Below are positions 1-9,414 of a stretch of DNA of 64,000 bases, piece after piece. The number at the start of each line of letters is the position of its first letter. Position 1 is the first letter of the stretch. Made by a program: the position numbers and the translations under genes. The notes under the pieces were generated by a model, which did not search any database, was not told where the DNA came from, and saw only the letters and a program-made list of their open reading frames with translations. This DNA is from WSZJ01 sp964590435 (GTDB lineage Bacteria; Planctomycetota; MHYJ01; WSZJ01), in the NCBI GenBank assembly GCA_964590435.1, contig CAZPWT010000040.1:62001-126000 (forward strand), in the 5' to 3' direction.

Positions 1-3000
1 CCGAATGTCCGCATCCTGCCGGTCAAGGTGACGATGGGAGGGACGAAATGCCCGCCGGCGACGCTGGCGCTGGGAATCCAGAGCGCGATCGACCGCGGGG
101 CGAAGATCGTGCTGGTGGCGATGGGAATGTCGTTCACGACGGAGAAGCTGGAAGAGGTGATGAAGAAGGCGGAGGAGAAGGGGGTGCTGGTCATCGCGGC
201 GGCGGGGGCGAACGGGGGCTTTCACGACCTGTATCCGGCGGCGCATCCGTGGGCGATCTCGTGCACCGCGACGGCGCCCCACCAGGAGGAGCAGCCCGAC
301 GGGACGAAGATCGTCACCGAAACGCTGGCGCAGCCCTGCAACCGCTCGGGCAAGACCGAAATCCTCTCCCCCGCCCGCGCCGCCGTCCTCTCGGCCGACC
401 ACGGCTACGCCGAAATCGAAGGGACGAGTGCCTCTGCCGCGCGCGCCGCCGGCTACGCCGCGAAGTTGCTTGCGAAGCACCCCGGCATGAGCGCCTCCCG
501 CGTCCGTGAGATCCTGACACTCAGCGGAAAGGACGACCGCCACGGCAACTCCTGGGTCATGGTCCCCGCCCGCATCCTGTCGGCGGAAGCGATCAGCCGC
601 TACGTGAAAGGCGACGACTTCGGCGACTTCGTCCTGACCTACTGCAATCCCGAGTGGGCGAAGCCGAACCAGAAGATCAAAGTGCGCGGCGTTGTCCGCA
701 ACATCGGCGCGAAGCCCGTTTCGGGCGAGCTGGTGCTGCAATCGTGGAAGCCGGTGCCGTTCAAGTGCAGCGCGCCGATCCCGGAGGTGGCGCCCGGGGC
801 GACGGCGGAGGTGTTCGTGGAGGTGCCGGGGCTGCCGCCGGACATCATTTCTACCGACGCGCAGATCGTCTCGAAGCAGGACGAGAATCCGGACAACAAC
901 CGGCTGTTCGTCGGGATCATCCCGCTGGACGAGGACCCGTGCATCAACATCCAGCGAACCAGCGTCCGTGGATGGACGAAGAGTGGAGAGGCGATCCTGA
1001 AATGTGTTGTGGCTAACCACAGCCCCGGCGCCTTCGATGGCCGGATTGAGGTCCCCATCAAGGACAAGCTCTACCAGAGTGCCATCCACATCGAAGCGGG
1101 GCGACAGAGCACGGTTGAAATTGAAGTAGTCGTACCGGAACCGGACAAGAAGTTCGCTGGCGCGAACTTCTCGGTCAGGATCATGCGCGACAAGGATCGA
1201 CTCGAAGATCAATCGGTGAATCTCTGTTCGGAAGAGGCAAGTGCGTCGACCCAGTACGCGGATCTTTGGGCAACGCGTGAGTTCATTCTTGATGCCCCGG
1301 CATTCGTGAGCAAGTCCAGGGCAGACTTCCCGGTCCTCGCTTTCATTCCTGAGGTCCACTCTGCACAACTTGATCGTGTGGAGTACTGCACCCAGGAGGA
1401 TGAAGGAGCGCGCAAGAAATCCGGCGTCTGCCTCGAGGAGATCTTCCTAGAGAGTCTGGACGAGTCTGTCGCGCTCACCTATCAAGCCCCGAAGGACTTG
1501 GTTACCGAGAGGATCGGCGGCGTCCGGCTCCTCCAGTTCCTCAGCGTCCCCTTCGCGAACGAACTTCCCCGGTTCCAGATGCCGCCGCAGGTGCTGAAGC
1601 ACGTCCTGATCGAAAACGCCGCTGGCGAGGAGATGTCTCCTGGAATGCTCCCGGGCTGGATCGACTACGACGGCTGGAGCGTCGTGTTCCGCCTCCCCAA
1701 GTGGACGCTCGTGAACTCTGAGGGGCGTCTCCCGAAGGCCGGCGACTACGCCTACCTGCGCTGCTACGCGAAGTACTACGAGCTTCCGTACCCTGTCTCC
1801 CGCGAGAAGTTCGGAAAACTGTCGTTCGACAATTTCGGCCTGCTCCACGAACAGGAAGCCATCCTGCGCATCCAGCTCGACGTCGAACTCCCCCACCTCT
1901 TCCCCAACGGCCAGTACCTCGACACGCACGTCCACACGGCCTCGGAGTTCTCCCGTCGGCTGGTCGAGCCGCGGCTCGCGTTCGGCGGGCCGCTCTGGAT
2001 GCTGATGCGCTCGGCGTACGCGATGGGGCTCGTTGGCGACCACACGCTGGCCCGTGCGCGGCATAGGATTGCGCGGGCCCGCGCCCTCCAGGCCCAGTTC
2101 CGGCTTGGCTCGTGGGCGCTTCGTCCCCTCCGACTCTTCGAGTGGGAGCGGGTCGGTGCAGATCCGCTGGAAGGCGGAAGCGCGCTCCACACTCTCATTA
2201 CGACGGACCACAACTGTTTCCTGACGGACGAGGACATCCCGGATGCCGAGCCCTATCGAGGGACGCCGCCGGGCGGCGAGATCAAGGTGCTTCGCAGGTT
2301 CGTGGGAGAGGGTGCGGGGCAGGAACTCGCCCTGCACGTACCGGACCGTTTCCTCGGCGCGCCGCACGCCCTGGTCTACCGCGCGGGGCCGATGCAGGGG
2401 CCCTGGCACGCGGGGCACAGCTACAAGGAGATGATCGGCAAGTGGCGCGACCTCCTGCAGGGGCTTCGGGTCATGACCGAGAACAAAGGCGTGCTGAAGC
2501 TTCAGAAGGTGATCCCAACGGTGGACGATTTCCTCGCGACGTTCTTCAAGGGGCTGAAGTACGGCCTGGGCGTGGTCGGCATGGTGGCGCCTCAGGGTGA
2601 GGACGCACTGCGGACCGCCTTGCGCGAGGCGATCAACGAACAATTTGGAACGAAGATTGCCGATGGGCCGTTCAAAGACCTGATCGATTCGTGGGGGAAC
2701 CGGTCGGCGAAGGATTGGGCGGACTTCCTCAGGGAGGCGGAGGCGATCGCGGACGAAGTGTCCCGGACGCCGGACAAGAACCGCTGGGACGTGATGACGA
2801 CGGAAAAGCAGCTGCTGGATCCGGCGAATGCGAAGTCGAGCTACATCGCCGCCCATCCGTTCCTCGACACGAAGAACCCTGGCGTGAAGGACTACATCCA
2901 CGAGGACATCGCGCTCGCCCCCGGTTCGCTCGCGTGGGAGCCCGACGACCTGCCGAAGGCCGCGAACCTCACGACGCAGCGCATGCGCCTCGAGGACTAC

Positions 3001-5175
3001 AACGGCGACTTCCCCTTCAAGGGCATGCAGATCTGGAACGAGCCGCAGTACCACAAGGCCGAGCTCGGCGACCCGTCGGAGCTCTTCCGCACGAACGTCT
3101 GGCGCCGCGGCGTCATGAAGCCGAACAAGGACTGGTTCGACGAGCTGTCGTTCGGCTTTCACTACTATCTGCGCGACATGGTCCGCCCGGGTCTGCTCTA
3201 CGCGATGGACTCCTCCGCGCGCACCGACGGCGCGAAGGTCGTCTTCGCCCGGAAGGCGTACCTGTTCGCCGGGAGCGACGCGCACGGCGCGTTCAACTAC
3301 ACGAGCGGGCACGGCGGGACGGTGCTGGGGCACCCGACGTTCACGAAGCTGGTGACGCTCTTCGGTTGCTCGCACGGGTCGGTCGCCCACACCTCGCATT
3401 TCGCGGCGGCGCGCGTCTACGCGGAGGAGCCGAGCCTCGACGCGGTCGTCGAGGGGCGCCAGGTGTGCACGGACGGCCCGCTCTGCTGGCCGTCGCTCGA
3501 CACGGACACGTGCTTTGACTCGGACGCGGGCATCTGGCACGACTCGTGGCGCCACGCGCGCTTCGCCAACAACGACGACGGCCGGATCGGCGGGCGCGGG
3601 GCGTTCGACGGCGGCCGCACCGCGCTCGTGCGCCGCGACTGCGGTAACGCCGCGCTGCGATTCCGCGTCGCGGGCGCCGAGGGACAGGGCGGCCTTCCGC
3701 GGCTCTGCGACCTCTTCACCGTCTCGCTCTCCGACAAGTCGCTCCCGCGCGAGACCGCCGGCATGGCCGTCCCGTTCCTCGAGCCCGCCGACGAGTGGAC
3801 CCCCGGGCCGTGGTCCGAACTCCAGGCCCGCGCGCTTCCCGGCACCGTCACCTTCTCCGAGCCGCGCGCCCTCGTCGTGGCGGCCTACACGGCGGGCACG
3901 CGCGCCCGCCGCTTCGACGTCCCCGAGCGCCGCTGCTTCGCCAACCCGGTCTGGTGCTCAACGGTCGAGATCGGGATCTCCGTGAAGCCGCGGATCGTGG
4001 ATGGGGTGGCGATTGTCCCCGTCGGCGCGTTCACAGCGACGTTCACCTGCGACCATTCGATGTTCGAGGAGGCGCCGGTCGTGTACGCGAAGCAGTTGAA
4101 CGACGCGGGGGACAGCGTGGCGGGCACGTGGCGACTGATGCCGGTCCCGGACCCGGAAGAGGGATTCTGGCGGAACCGCGACCGGCAGGTGGAGGGGAAG
4201 GACGTCAGGCAGGCGGACTGCGTGCTGAAGGCGGCGAATGTGGAGGCGATCCGGCTCGGGAAGCCGTGGTACCCGGTCGAGGGGGTGGTGACGTTCGCGG
4301 TGATGATTGCGAACCCGCGCGACGCGCACGGCAACCGGCTGAACGCGGTCGCGAACCTCGTCGAGGTCCCGGCCCCCGCGGGCGGCAAGCCGCCCCACGA
4401 CGGCGGTAACCCGGGCGATGCCGGGACGCCGCCCGGCGAGCAGGCGCGCTCCGGAGGCGACACAACGACGGTCACGGTGAAGGGTGGCGAGCAGGTGTCG
4501 TTTCCGAAGGGTGCGACGATCGACGGCAAGCGCATTCCGCCGGGCGCCTGGTCCGTGCCGCCGGAAGTCCCCGAGACCGGCATCCGCGTGCTCGTCACCT
4601 GCGGGCAGACGACGCTGACGCTGCTTCTCACCCGCTCGGCGACCCCGGACTCCGCCTCGCTCCAGCGGACGACCGGCGGCTTCACCGGGAAGGCCCCTGC
4701 CGCCAACACGGGTTCCCCGAGCATCCTCGTCAAGAATCACGCGGACCGGACCGCGACCGTCTCCGAACCCCTTGTCGTCACGGACTCGTCCTGCGTCTTC
4801 CTCGCCCCGGACCTCGAGCCGGGCCCTTGCGACGTCGTCGTCACGCAGAGCGGGACTTCGAAGACCTTCAAGGCCGAAGCCGTCGCCGCCGTCCTGCAGT
4901 GGGACCAGCCCGACGCCCAGGTCGGGGATGTCCGCGCGCTCTCGATCTTCCTCCAGGGCGCCTCGCGCCCTGCCGAGTGGCGGGTCTCCGGCACCCTGAC
5001 CGTCCAGAACGCCGAGATCGTCGAGGCGGACCCGCGTCTCAAGCGCGAATCCGACGGCAGCTTCACCGCGACCGATCTTCCCGGCGACGCGGGCATTGTT
5101 CTCCGCGCCCGGGCCGTGCAGCAGGGAAAGATGACGGCGACGTCGCGGTTGGAGGCTCGGCCGGCGGGAAAGTAG
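1..5175 (+). CDS. Subtilase (S8)-CARDB-PHP (CehA/McbA-like) fusion protein, 5' truncated by window
   Basis: The frame is open from the first base, so the gene starts upstream. The first visible residues (VRILPVKV) look like the core of a subtilase domain. The catalytic serine lies in a GTSAS motif at bases 421-435, preceded by an oxyanion-type Asn in an AAGANGG stretch; the Asp and His of the triad must lie upstream. Around residues 205-300 there is a CARDB-like adhesion module ending in ENPDNN. A PHP metallohydrolase domain follows: DTHVHT at 1921-1938, TTDHN at 2200-2214, an AHP histidine at 2851-2859 and GSDAH at 3271-3285, in the order seen in CehA/McbA-type PHP proteins. The C-terminal part is Pro/Gly-rich, then beta-sandwich-like. 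The protein is probably exported, but its signal peptide is not visible. Codons at about 1010-1450 are less G+C-rich than the flanks. The substrates of both domains are unknown. Confidence 0.85.
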   Translation, partial: PNVRILPVKVTMGGTKCPPATLALGIQSAIDRGAKIVLVAMGMSFTTEKLEEVMKKAEEKGVLVIAAAGANGGFHDLYPAAHPWAISCTATAPHQEEQPDGTKIVTETLAQPCNRSGKTEILSPARAAVLSADHGYAEIEGTSASAARAAGYAAKLLAKHPGMSASRVREILTLSGKDDRHGNSWVMVPARILSAEAISRYVKGDDFGDFVLTYCNPEWAKPNQKIKVRGVVRNIGAKPVSGELVLQSWKPVPFKCSAPIPEVAPGATAEVFVEVPGLPPDIISTDAQIVSKQDENPDNNRLFVGIIPLDEDPCINIQRTSVRGWTKSGEAILKCVVANHSPGAFDGRIEVPIKDKLYQSAIHIEAGRQSTVEIEVVVPEPDKKFAGANFSVRIMRDKDRLEDQSVNLCSEEASASTQYADLWATREFILDAPAFVSKSRADFPVLAFIPEVHSAQLDRVEYCTQEDEGARKKSGVCLEEIFLESLDESVALTYQAPKDLVTERIGGVRLLQFLSVPFANELPRFQMPPQVLKHVLIENAAGEEMSPGMLPGWIDYDGWSVVFRLPKWTLVNSEGRLPKAGDYAYLRCYAKYYELPYPVSREKFGKLSFDNFGLLHEQEAILRIQLDVELPHLFPNGQYLDTHVHTASEFSRRLVEPRLAFGGPLWMLMRSAYAMGLVGDHTLARARHRIARARALQAQFRLGSWALRPLRLFEWERVGADPLEGGSALHTLITTDHNCFLTDEDIPDAEPYRGTPPGGEIKVLRRFVGEGAGQELALHVPDRFLGAPHALVYRAGPMQGPWHAGHSYKEMIGKWRDLLQGLRVMTENKGVLKLQKVIPTVDDFLATFFKGLKYGLGVVGMVAPQGEDALRTALREAINEQFGTKIADGPFKDLIDSWGNRSAKDWADFLREAEAIADEVSRTPDKNRWDVMTTEKQLLDPANAKSSYIAAHPFLDTKNPGVKDYIHEDIALAPGSLAWEPDDLPKAANLTTQRMRLEDYNGDFPFKGMQIWNEPQYHKAELGDPSELFRTNVWRRGVMKPNKDWFDELSFGFHYYLRDMVRPGLLYAMDSSARTDGAKVVFARKAYLFAGSDAHGAFNYTSGHGGTVLGHPTFTKLVTLFGCSHGSVAHTSHFAAARVYAEEPSLDAVVEGRQVCTDGPLCWPSLDTDTCFDSDAGIWHDSWRHARFANNDDGRIGGRGAFDGGRTALVRRDCGNAALRFRVAGAEGQGGLPRLCDLFTVSLSDKSLPRETAGMAVPFLEPADEWTPGPWSELQARALPGTVTFSEPRALVVAAYTAGTRARRFDVPERRCFANPVWCSTVEIGISVKPRIVDGVAIVPVGAFTATFTCDHSMFEEAPVVYAKQLNDAGDSVAGTWRLMPVPDPEEGFWRNRDRQVEGKDVRQADCVLKAANVEAIRLGKPWYPVEGVVTFAVMIANPRDAHGNRLNAVANLVEVPAPAGGKPPHDGGNPGDAGTPPGEQARSGGDTTTVTVKGGEQVSFPKGATIDGKRIPPGAWSVPPEVPETGIRVLVTCGQTTLTLLLTRSATPDSASLQRTTGGFTGKAPAANTGSPSILVKNHADRTATVSEPLVVTDSSCVFLAPDLEPGPCDVVVTQSGTSKTFKAEAVAAVLQWDQPDAQVGDVRALSIFLQGASRPAEWRVSGTLTVQNAEIVEADPRLKRESDGSFTATDLPGDAGIVLRARAVQQGKMTATSRLEARPAGK

Positions 5176-5187
5176 CGACTCCCCTGT

Positions 5188-5205
5188 TTTGAACCCCCGT
5201 TCAAA
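5188..5205. repeat. TTTGAAC palindrome between genes
   Basis: Perfect 7-bp arms (TTTGAAC and GTTCAAA) enclose four C residues in the 71-bp gap between the subtilase-PHP gene and the hydroxylase operon. It could be a regulator site or a weak hairpin. A close relative, TTTGAACGCGCGTTCAAA, occurs at 54061-54078 inside a coding region, so the motif recurs in this genome. Confidence 0.5.
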
Positions 5206-5246
5206 TTCCCCTTGAACCCCCCGCGCCCTTCGGGGATTGTGTCCGC

Positions 5247-5744
5247 ATGACCACCACTTCCCAGCAGCGCATCTCCTTCACCCTGAACGGCGACCCGGTG
5301 TCGGTCACGTTCGGGACGCACAAGACGCTTCTCGAGGTCCTCCGCGAGGATCTCAACCTCACGGGGACGAAGCACGGCTGCGAGCTCGGCGAGTGCGGCG
5401 CGTGCGCGGTGCTCGTGGACGGGAAGCCGGTGCTGTCGTGCCTCATGCTCGCGGCCGAGGCGGACGGCGCGAAGGTCACGACGGTCGAGGGGCTGGCCGA
5501 CGAAGCGCGGCTGCATCCGCTTCAGGAAGCGTTCGCGGACTGCGGGGCGGCGCAGTGCGGGTACTGCACGCCGGGGTTCCTGGTGACGGCGAAGGCGCTG
5601 CTGGATGCGAAGCCGAAGGCGACGCGGAAGGAGATCTGCGAAGGGCTGGCGGGGAACCTGTGCCGGTGCACGGGGTACATCCAGATCTTCGAGGCGGTAG
5701 AAATCGCGGCGGCGAAGATGGCGAAACCGGGTGCCGGCAAATGA
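5247..5744 (+). CDS. Molybdenum hydroxylase small subunit, two [2Fe-2S] clusters (HcrC/CoxS-like)
   Basis: This 165-aa iron-sulfur subunit belongs to the xanthine dehydrogenase family. The N-terminal plant-type ferredoxin domain carries the CELGECGAC cluster plus a fourth Cys in VLSC. The C-terminal helical domain carries CGYCTPG and the LCRCTGY signature of the second cluster. It would relay electrons between the molybdopterin subunit and the flavin subunit encoded just downstream. Its stop overlaps the next start by four bases (ATGA), so the subunits are translationally coupled. The length is normal for the family. Assignment to the 4-hydroxybenzoyl-CoA reductase branch rests on the third gene of the operon. 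Confidence 0.93.
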   Translation: MTTTSQQRISFTLNGDPVSVTFGTHKTLLEVLREDLNLTGTKHGCELGECGACAVLVDGKPVLSCLMLAAEADGAKVTTVEGLADEARLHPLQEAFADCGAAQCGYCTPGFLVTAKALLDAKPKATRKEICEGLAGNLCRCTGYIQIFEAVEIAAAKMAKPGAGK

Positions 5745-8245
5745 GCCCTTCCAAAGAACTCAAAGTCATCGGCCAGGCGCGGCGCCGCGTGGACGGGCGC
5801 GCGAAGGTCACGGGGCAGACGAAGTTCGCGGACGACCTGGTGTTCTCGCGGATGCTGCACTGCCGGCTGGTGCGCTCGACGGTGCCGCACGCGCGGATCA
5901 AGGCGGTCGACGCGTCGAAGGCGCTGGCGATGGAGGGCGTGAAGGCGGTGCTCACGGGAGAGCACTTCCCCATTACATACGGGATCCTGCCGGTGTCGCA
6001 GGACGAGCATCCGCTGTGCCGCGAGAAGGTGCGGTTCGTCGGAGACCCGGTGGCGGCGGTGGTGGCGACGTCGGAGGAGATCGCGATCGAGGCGGCGCTG
6101 CTGGTAAAGGTGGAGTACGAGCCGCTGAAGACGATCGCGGACGCGCAGGAGGCGCTGAAGACGCCGGAGCCGCGGATCCACGAGTACGGCGACCACGGGA
6201 ACGTGCACAAGGCGGTGGCGCTGGAGTTCGGCGAAGTGGACGCGGCGATCGGCGGGGCGGACCGCGTGTTCGAGGACACGTTCTTCTTCCAGGGGAACAC
6301 GCACCTGCCGATGGAGCAGCACGCGGCGGTGGGGATGGTGGACCCGGACGGGAAGCTGTGCCTGTGGTCGTCCACGCAGACGCCGCATTACGTGCACCGC
6401 GCGCTGGCCCGGGCGCTGGCGATGCCGCCGCACCTGATCCGCGTCATCGCCACCCCGAACGGCGGCGGCTTCGGCGGCAAGACGGACCCGTTCAACCACG
6501 AGATCGTCGTCGCGAAGGCCGCGATGGTCACCGGCCGGCCGGTGAAGATCTGCCTGACGCGAGAGGAAGTCTTCTACTGCCACCGCGGGCGTCACCCGGT
6601 GCTCATGAAGTTCCGCACCGGCGTGAAGAAAGACGGGACGATCACCGGCGTGGACCTGCAGACCCTTCTCGACGGCGGCGGCTACGGCTCGTACGGCGTC
6701 GCCTCCACCTTCTACACCGGCTGCCTCCAGACCGTCACCTACGCCCTCCCGACGTACCGCTTCCGCGGCTGCCGCACGTTCACCAACAAGCCGCCCTGCG
6801 GCCCGAAGCGCGGCCACAGCACGGTGCAGCCGCGCTTTGGGCAGGAAGTCCAGATGGACAAGATCGCGGTGGCGCTGGGGATGAGCCCGGCGGAGCTGCG
6901 GCTGAAGCAACTGGCGCCGGCGAACTCGATCACGGCGAACTGGTTCCGGATCGGGACGAGCGGGCTGAGGCGGTGCATCGAGGAGGTGGTGAAGCGGTCG
7001 GGGTTCCGGGAGAAATGGGGGAAGCTGCCGCCGGGGCGCGGCGTGGGGCTCGCGTGCTCGACGTACCTCACGGGCGCCGGGCACCCGATCTACTGGAACG
7101 ACCTGCCGCACACGGGGGTGCAGCTGCAGTTCGACCGGTCGGGCGCGGTCGTGGCGTTCTGCGGCGCGACGGATTGCGGTCAGGGTTCCGACGACGTGCT
7201 CGCCGCGATGATCGCCGAAGTGTTCGGCCTCACCACGAACGACATCCGGCTCGTCACGGGCGACACGGGTATCACGCCGGTGGACCTCGGGTCGTACTCT
7301 TCGCGCGTCACGCTCATGATGGGGAACGCCGCGATCCAGGCGGCGGAGCGCGCGAAGGCGCTGATTGCGGAAGCGGTCTCGAAGAAACTCGACATCCCGC
7401 TCGACCGGCTCGTCTTCGCCGGCGGCCGGGTGTTCGACGCGTCGGACCCGGCGAAGAGCCTCTCGTGGCAGGACGCCGTCATCCAGGGCGAAGCGATGCA
7501 CGGCACGCTCGGCACCACGGGCTCGTACAAGCCCCCCGCGGTCCCGGCGAAATACAAAGGCGGCGGCGTCGGCCCCAGCCCCGCGTACTCGTTCACCGCG
7601 GCCGTCGTCGAGGTCGAGGTGGACAAGGACACGTGCTTCCTCGACGTGAAAAAAGTCTGGATCGCCCACGACATCGGCCGCGTCCTCAACCCGGTCCTCG
7701 CCCGCGGCCAGGTCGAAGGCTCCGTCTACATGGGCCTCGGAGAAGCGCTGATGGAGGAGTCCGCCTTCCGCCGCCTCCCCGCGAACCTTTCCGGCGCGCT
7801 CGTGCACAAGACCCCTTCGCTGCTCGAGTACAAGTCCCCGACCACGCTCGAAATGCCCGAGGTCGACACGGTCTTCATCGAGGACCCCGACCCCAACGGC
7901 CCGTACGGCGCGAAGGAAGTCGGCCAAGGCCCGCTTCTCCCGATGCCTCCCTGCGTCGCCAACGCCGTCTACGACGCGATCGGCGTCCGCGTCGACGAGT
8001 CCCCCGTCACTCCCGAGAAAATCGCGAAAGCCCTCTGGGACAAGGAGCACGGCCGCGAGGGGCGCTTCGGGCCGAAGGACTTCCCGGTCATCGAGTGGCC
8101 CGAGGCCTCCAAGGTCAAGACGCCCGCCGAGGGCGGCGACGGTACGGCTTCCAATGAGAAGCCGCGCAAGTCCAAGCTCATGGCCTCCGGCTTCCGGCTC
8201 GCCCCCGACTCCCCGGGCGCGAAGGTCGAGGGGGTGAAGTCATGA
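5741..8245 (+). CDS. Molybdenum hydroxylase large subunit, molybdopterin-binding (HcrA/CoxL-like)
   Basis: The 834-aa catalytic subunit starts at the ATG overlapping the previous stop; the same frame is open further upstream but there it overlaps the small subunit. It has the aldehyde oxidase/xanthine dehydrogenase hammerhead domain (about residues 15-125) and the molybdopterin-binding domains. Visible motifs are GGGFGGKTDPF, the GATDCGQGSDD loop and, near the end, GAKEVGQGPLLPMPP with the Glu region expected at the Mo site, followed by DESPVTPEKI. The GGKTDPF context resembles, as far as I recall, the 4-hydroxybenzoyl-CoA reductase branch more than true xanthine dehydrogenase. About 60 residues extend past the usual end and are Lys/Pro-rich. 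The substrate cannot be fixed from sequence alone. Confidence 0.9.
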   Translation: MSPSKELKVIGQARRRVDGRAKVTGQTKFADDLVFSRMLHCRLVRSTVPHARIKAVDASKALAMEGVKAVLTGEHFPITYGILPVSQDEHPLCREKVRFVGDPVAAVVATSEEIAIEAALLVKVEYEPLKTIADAQEALKTPEPRIHEYGDHGNVHKAVALEFGEVDAAIGGADRVFEDTFFFQGNTHLPMEQHAAVGMVDPDGKLCLWSSTQTPHYVHRALARALAMPPHLIRVIATPNGGGFGGKTDPFNHEIVVAKAAMVTGRPVKICLTREEVFYCHRGRHPVLMKFRTGVKKDGTITGVDLQTLLDGGGYGSYGVASTFYTGCLQTVTYALPTYRFRGCRTFTNKPPCGPKRGHSTVQPRFGQEVQMDKIAVALGMSPAELRLKQLAPANSITANWFRIGTSGLRRCIEEVVKRSGFREKWGKLPPGRGVGLACSTYLTGAGHPIYWNDLPHTGVQLQFDRSGAVVAFCGATDCGQGSDDVLAAMIAEVFGLTTNDIRLVTGDTGITPVDLGSYSSRVTLMMGNAAIQAAERAKALIAEAVSKKLDIPLDRLVFAGGRVFDASDPAKSLSWQDAVIQGEAMHGTLGTTGSYKPPAVPAKYKGGGVGPSPAYSFTAAVVEVEVDKDTCFLDVKKVWIAHDIGRVLNPVLARGQVEGSVYMGLGEALMEESAFRRLPANLSGALVHKTPSLLEYKSPTTLEMPEVDTVFIEDPDPNGPYGAKEVGQGPLLPMPPCVANAVYDAIGVRVDESPVTPEKIAKALWDKEHGREGRFGPKDFPVIEWPEASKVKTPAEGGDGTASNEKPRKSKLMASGFRLAPDSPGAKVEGVKS

Positions 8246-9321
8246 TGAGATGCCCGTCGTTCCGCTACCACGCGGCGAAGTCGGTGAAGGAAGCGGCGTC
8301 GGTGCTCGCCGACGAAGGGCCGCGCGCGATGCTGCTCGCGGGCGGGACGGACCTCGTCCCGAACATGAAGCGCCGCCAGCATGTCCCCGCGGTGCTCGTG
8401 TCGCTGCGGAAGGTGAAGGCGTTGCGCGGCGTGAAGCTCGCGAAGGACGGCTCGGCGACGATCGGCGCGTGTTCGACGCTCGCGGACCTCGCGCTGAACG
8501 CGAAGCTGGCGAAAGGGTGGCCCGGGCTTTCGCGCGCTGTCAGCAGCATCGCCAGCCCGCTCATCCGCGCCGCCGCGACGCTGGGCGGCAACCTGTGCGT
8601 GGACACGCGGTGCAACTACTACAACCAGAACCACGAGTGGCGCGAGTCGATTTCGTTCTGCATGAAGGCGCCGGGGCCGGCCGGCACGGCGGTGCAGGAG
8701 AAGACGCACGGGACGTGCTGGGTCGCGCCGTCGAGCCCGCGCTGCTGGGCCGTGTCGTCCACGGACTCGGGGCCGATGCTCATGGCGCTCGGCGCGACAG
8801 TGACGCTCGAGTCGAAGGCGCGCGGCGTCCGCGAAATCCCGGTCGGCGCGCTCTACGGCGACGACGGGATGGCGTTCCTGAAGAAGATGCCCGACGAACT
8901 CCTCACGCACGTCCGCGTCCCCGCCCCCGCCGGCGCGAAGTCCACGTACTGGAAACTCCGCCGCCGCGGGTCGTTCGACTTCCCGGTCATGTCCGTCGCC
9001 GCGTGGGTCCGGCTCGCCCCCGGCGGCGAAGTCGAGGACGCCCGCGTCGTCCTCGGCGCCGTGACGTCGCGGCCGCTCGACTGCCCGGAGTCCTCGCTCC
9101 TGTTCGGCAAGAAACTCACCGACGAATCGATCGAGGAGTTCGCCGAGAAGGCGTCTTCCCACGCCCGCCCGCTCGACAACACGGATTTCCAGGCCGCGTG
9201 GCGCAAGAAGACGGCGCGCGCCTTCCTCGCCGGGGCGCTGAAGGAAATCCGGGGAGACGACAAGGCGACGCTCGGCGTCCTGGCGCAGCGCGTGATGCAG
9301 GGGGCGAGCTGCCTGGGGTAG
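8242..9321 (+). CDS. Molybdenum hydroxylase FAD subunit with extra [4Fe-4S] ligands (HcrB-like)
   Basis: The 359-aa flavin subunit has the family FAD motifs LLAGGTDLVP (residues 32-40) and TLGGNLC (113-119). Unlike ordinary CoxM/XdhB proteins it has Cys124, Cys140, Cys159 and Cys168 in a long loop starting DTRCNYYNQNHEW. In Thauera 4-hydroxybenzoyl-CoA reductase the beta subunit carries an extra [4Fe-4S] cluster on four such cysteines, spaced 16, 8 and 9 apart. Here the spacing is 16, 19 and 9, so all four candidate ligands are kept and the middle loop is 11 residues longer. This favours a reductase-like enzyme over a xanthine dehydrogenase. ATGA overlap with the large subunit completes the operon. 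Confidence 0.88.
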   Translation: MMRCPSFRYHAAKSVKEAASVLADEGPRAMLLAGGTDLVPNMKRRQHVPAVLVSLRKVKALRGVKLAKDGSATIGACSTLADLALNAKLAKGWPGLSRAVSSIASPLIRAAATLGGNLCVDTRCNYYNQNHEWRESISFCMKAPGPAGTAVQEKTHGTCWVAPSSPRCWAVSSTDSGPMLMALGATVTLESKARGVREIPVGALYGDDGMAFLKKMPDELLTHVRVPAPAGAKSTYWKLRRRGSFDFPVMSVAAWVRLAPGGEVEDARVVLGAVTSRPLDCPESSLLFGKKLTDESIEEFAEKASSHARPLDNTDFQAAWRKKTARAFLAGALKEIRGDDKATLGVLAQRVMQGASCLG

Positions 9322-9354
9322 GGGCGGCTGGCGCAAGGAGCGGTCCCGTTCCGC

Positions 9355-9407
9355 TTGAATCTCGATGTGCATATACGTACACTTGATGAAAACAGTACGT
9401 ATCGGAG
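9355..9407 (+). promoter_or_regulatory. Promoter/operator of the vapBC-like operon
   Basis: A perfect inverted repeat, ATACGTAC (9373-9380) and GTACGTAT (9395-9402), with a 14-bp spacer lies just before the antitoxin. A sigma70-like pair, TTGAAT (9355-9360) and TACACT (9378-9383) with 17-bp spacing, overlaps the left arm. GGAG at 9404-9407 is the ribosome-binding site, 7 bases before the ATG at 9415. The layout fits autorepression by a toxin-antitoxin complex. The promoter call is by eye only. Confidence 0.55.
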
Positions 9408-9414
9408 TCCTTTC

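Noticed and set aside
5247..9321. Plain xanthine dehydrogenase or CO dehydrogenase operon
   Set aside because: The flavin subunit has four additional cysteines in the 4-hydroxybenzoyl-CoA reductase pattern; no xdhC or cox accessory genes are nearby. The substrate remains open.
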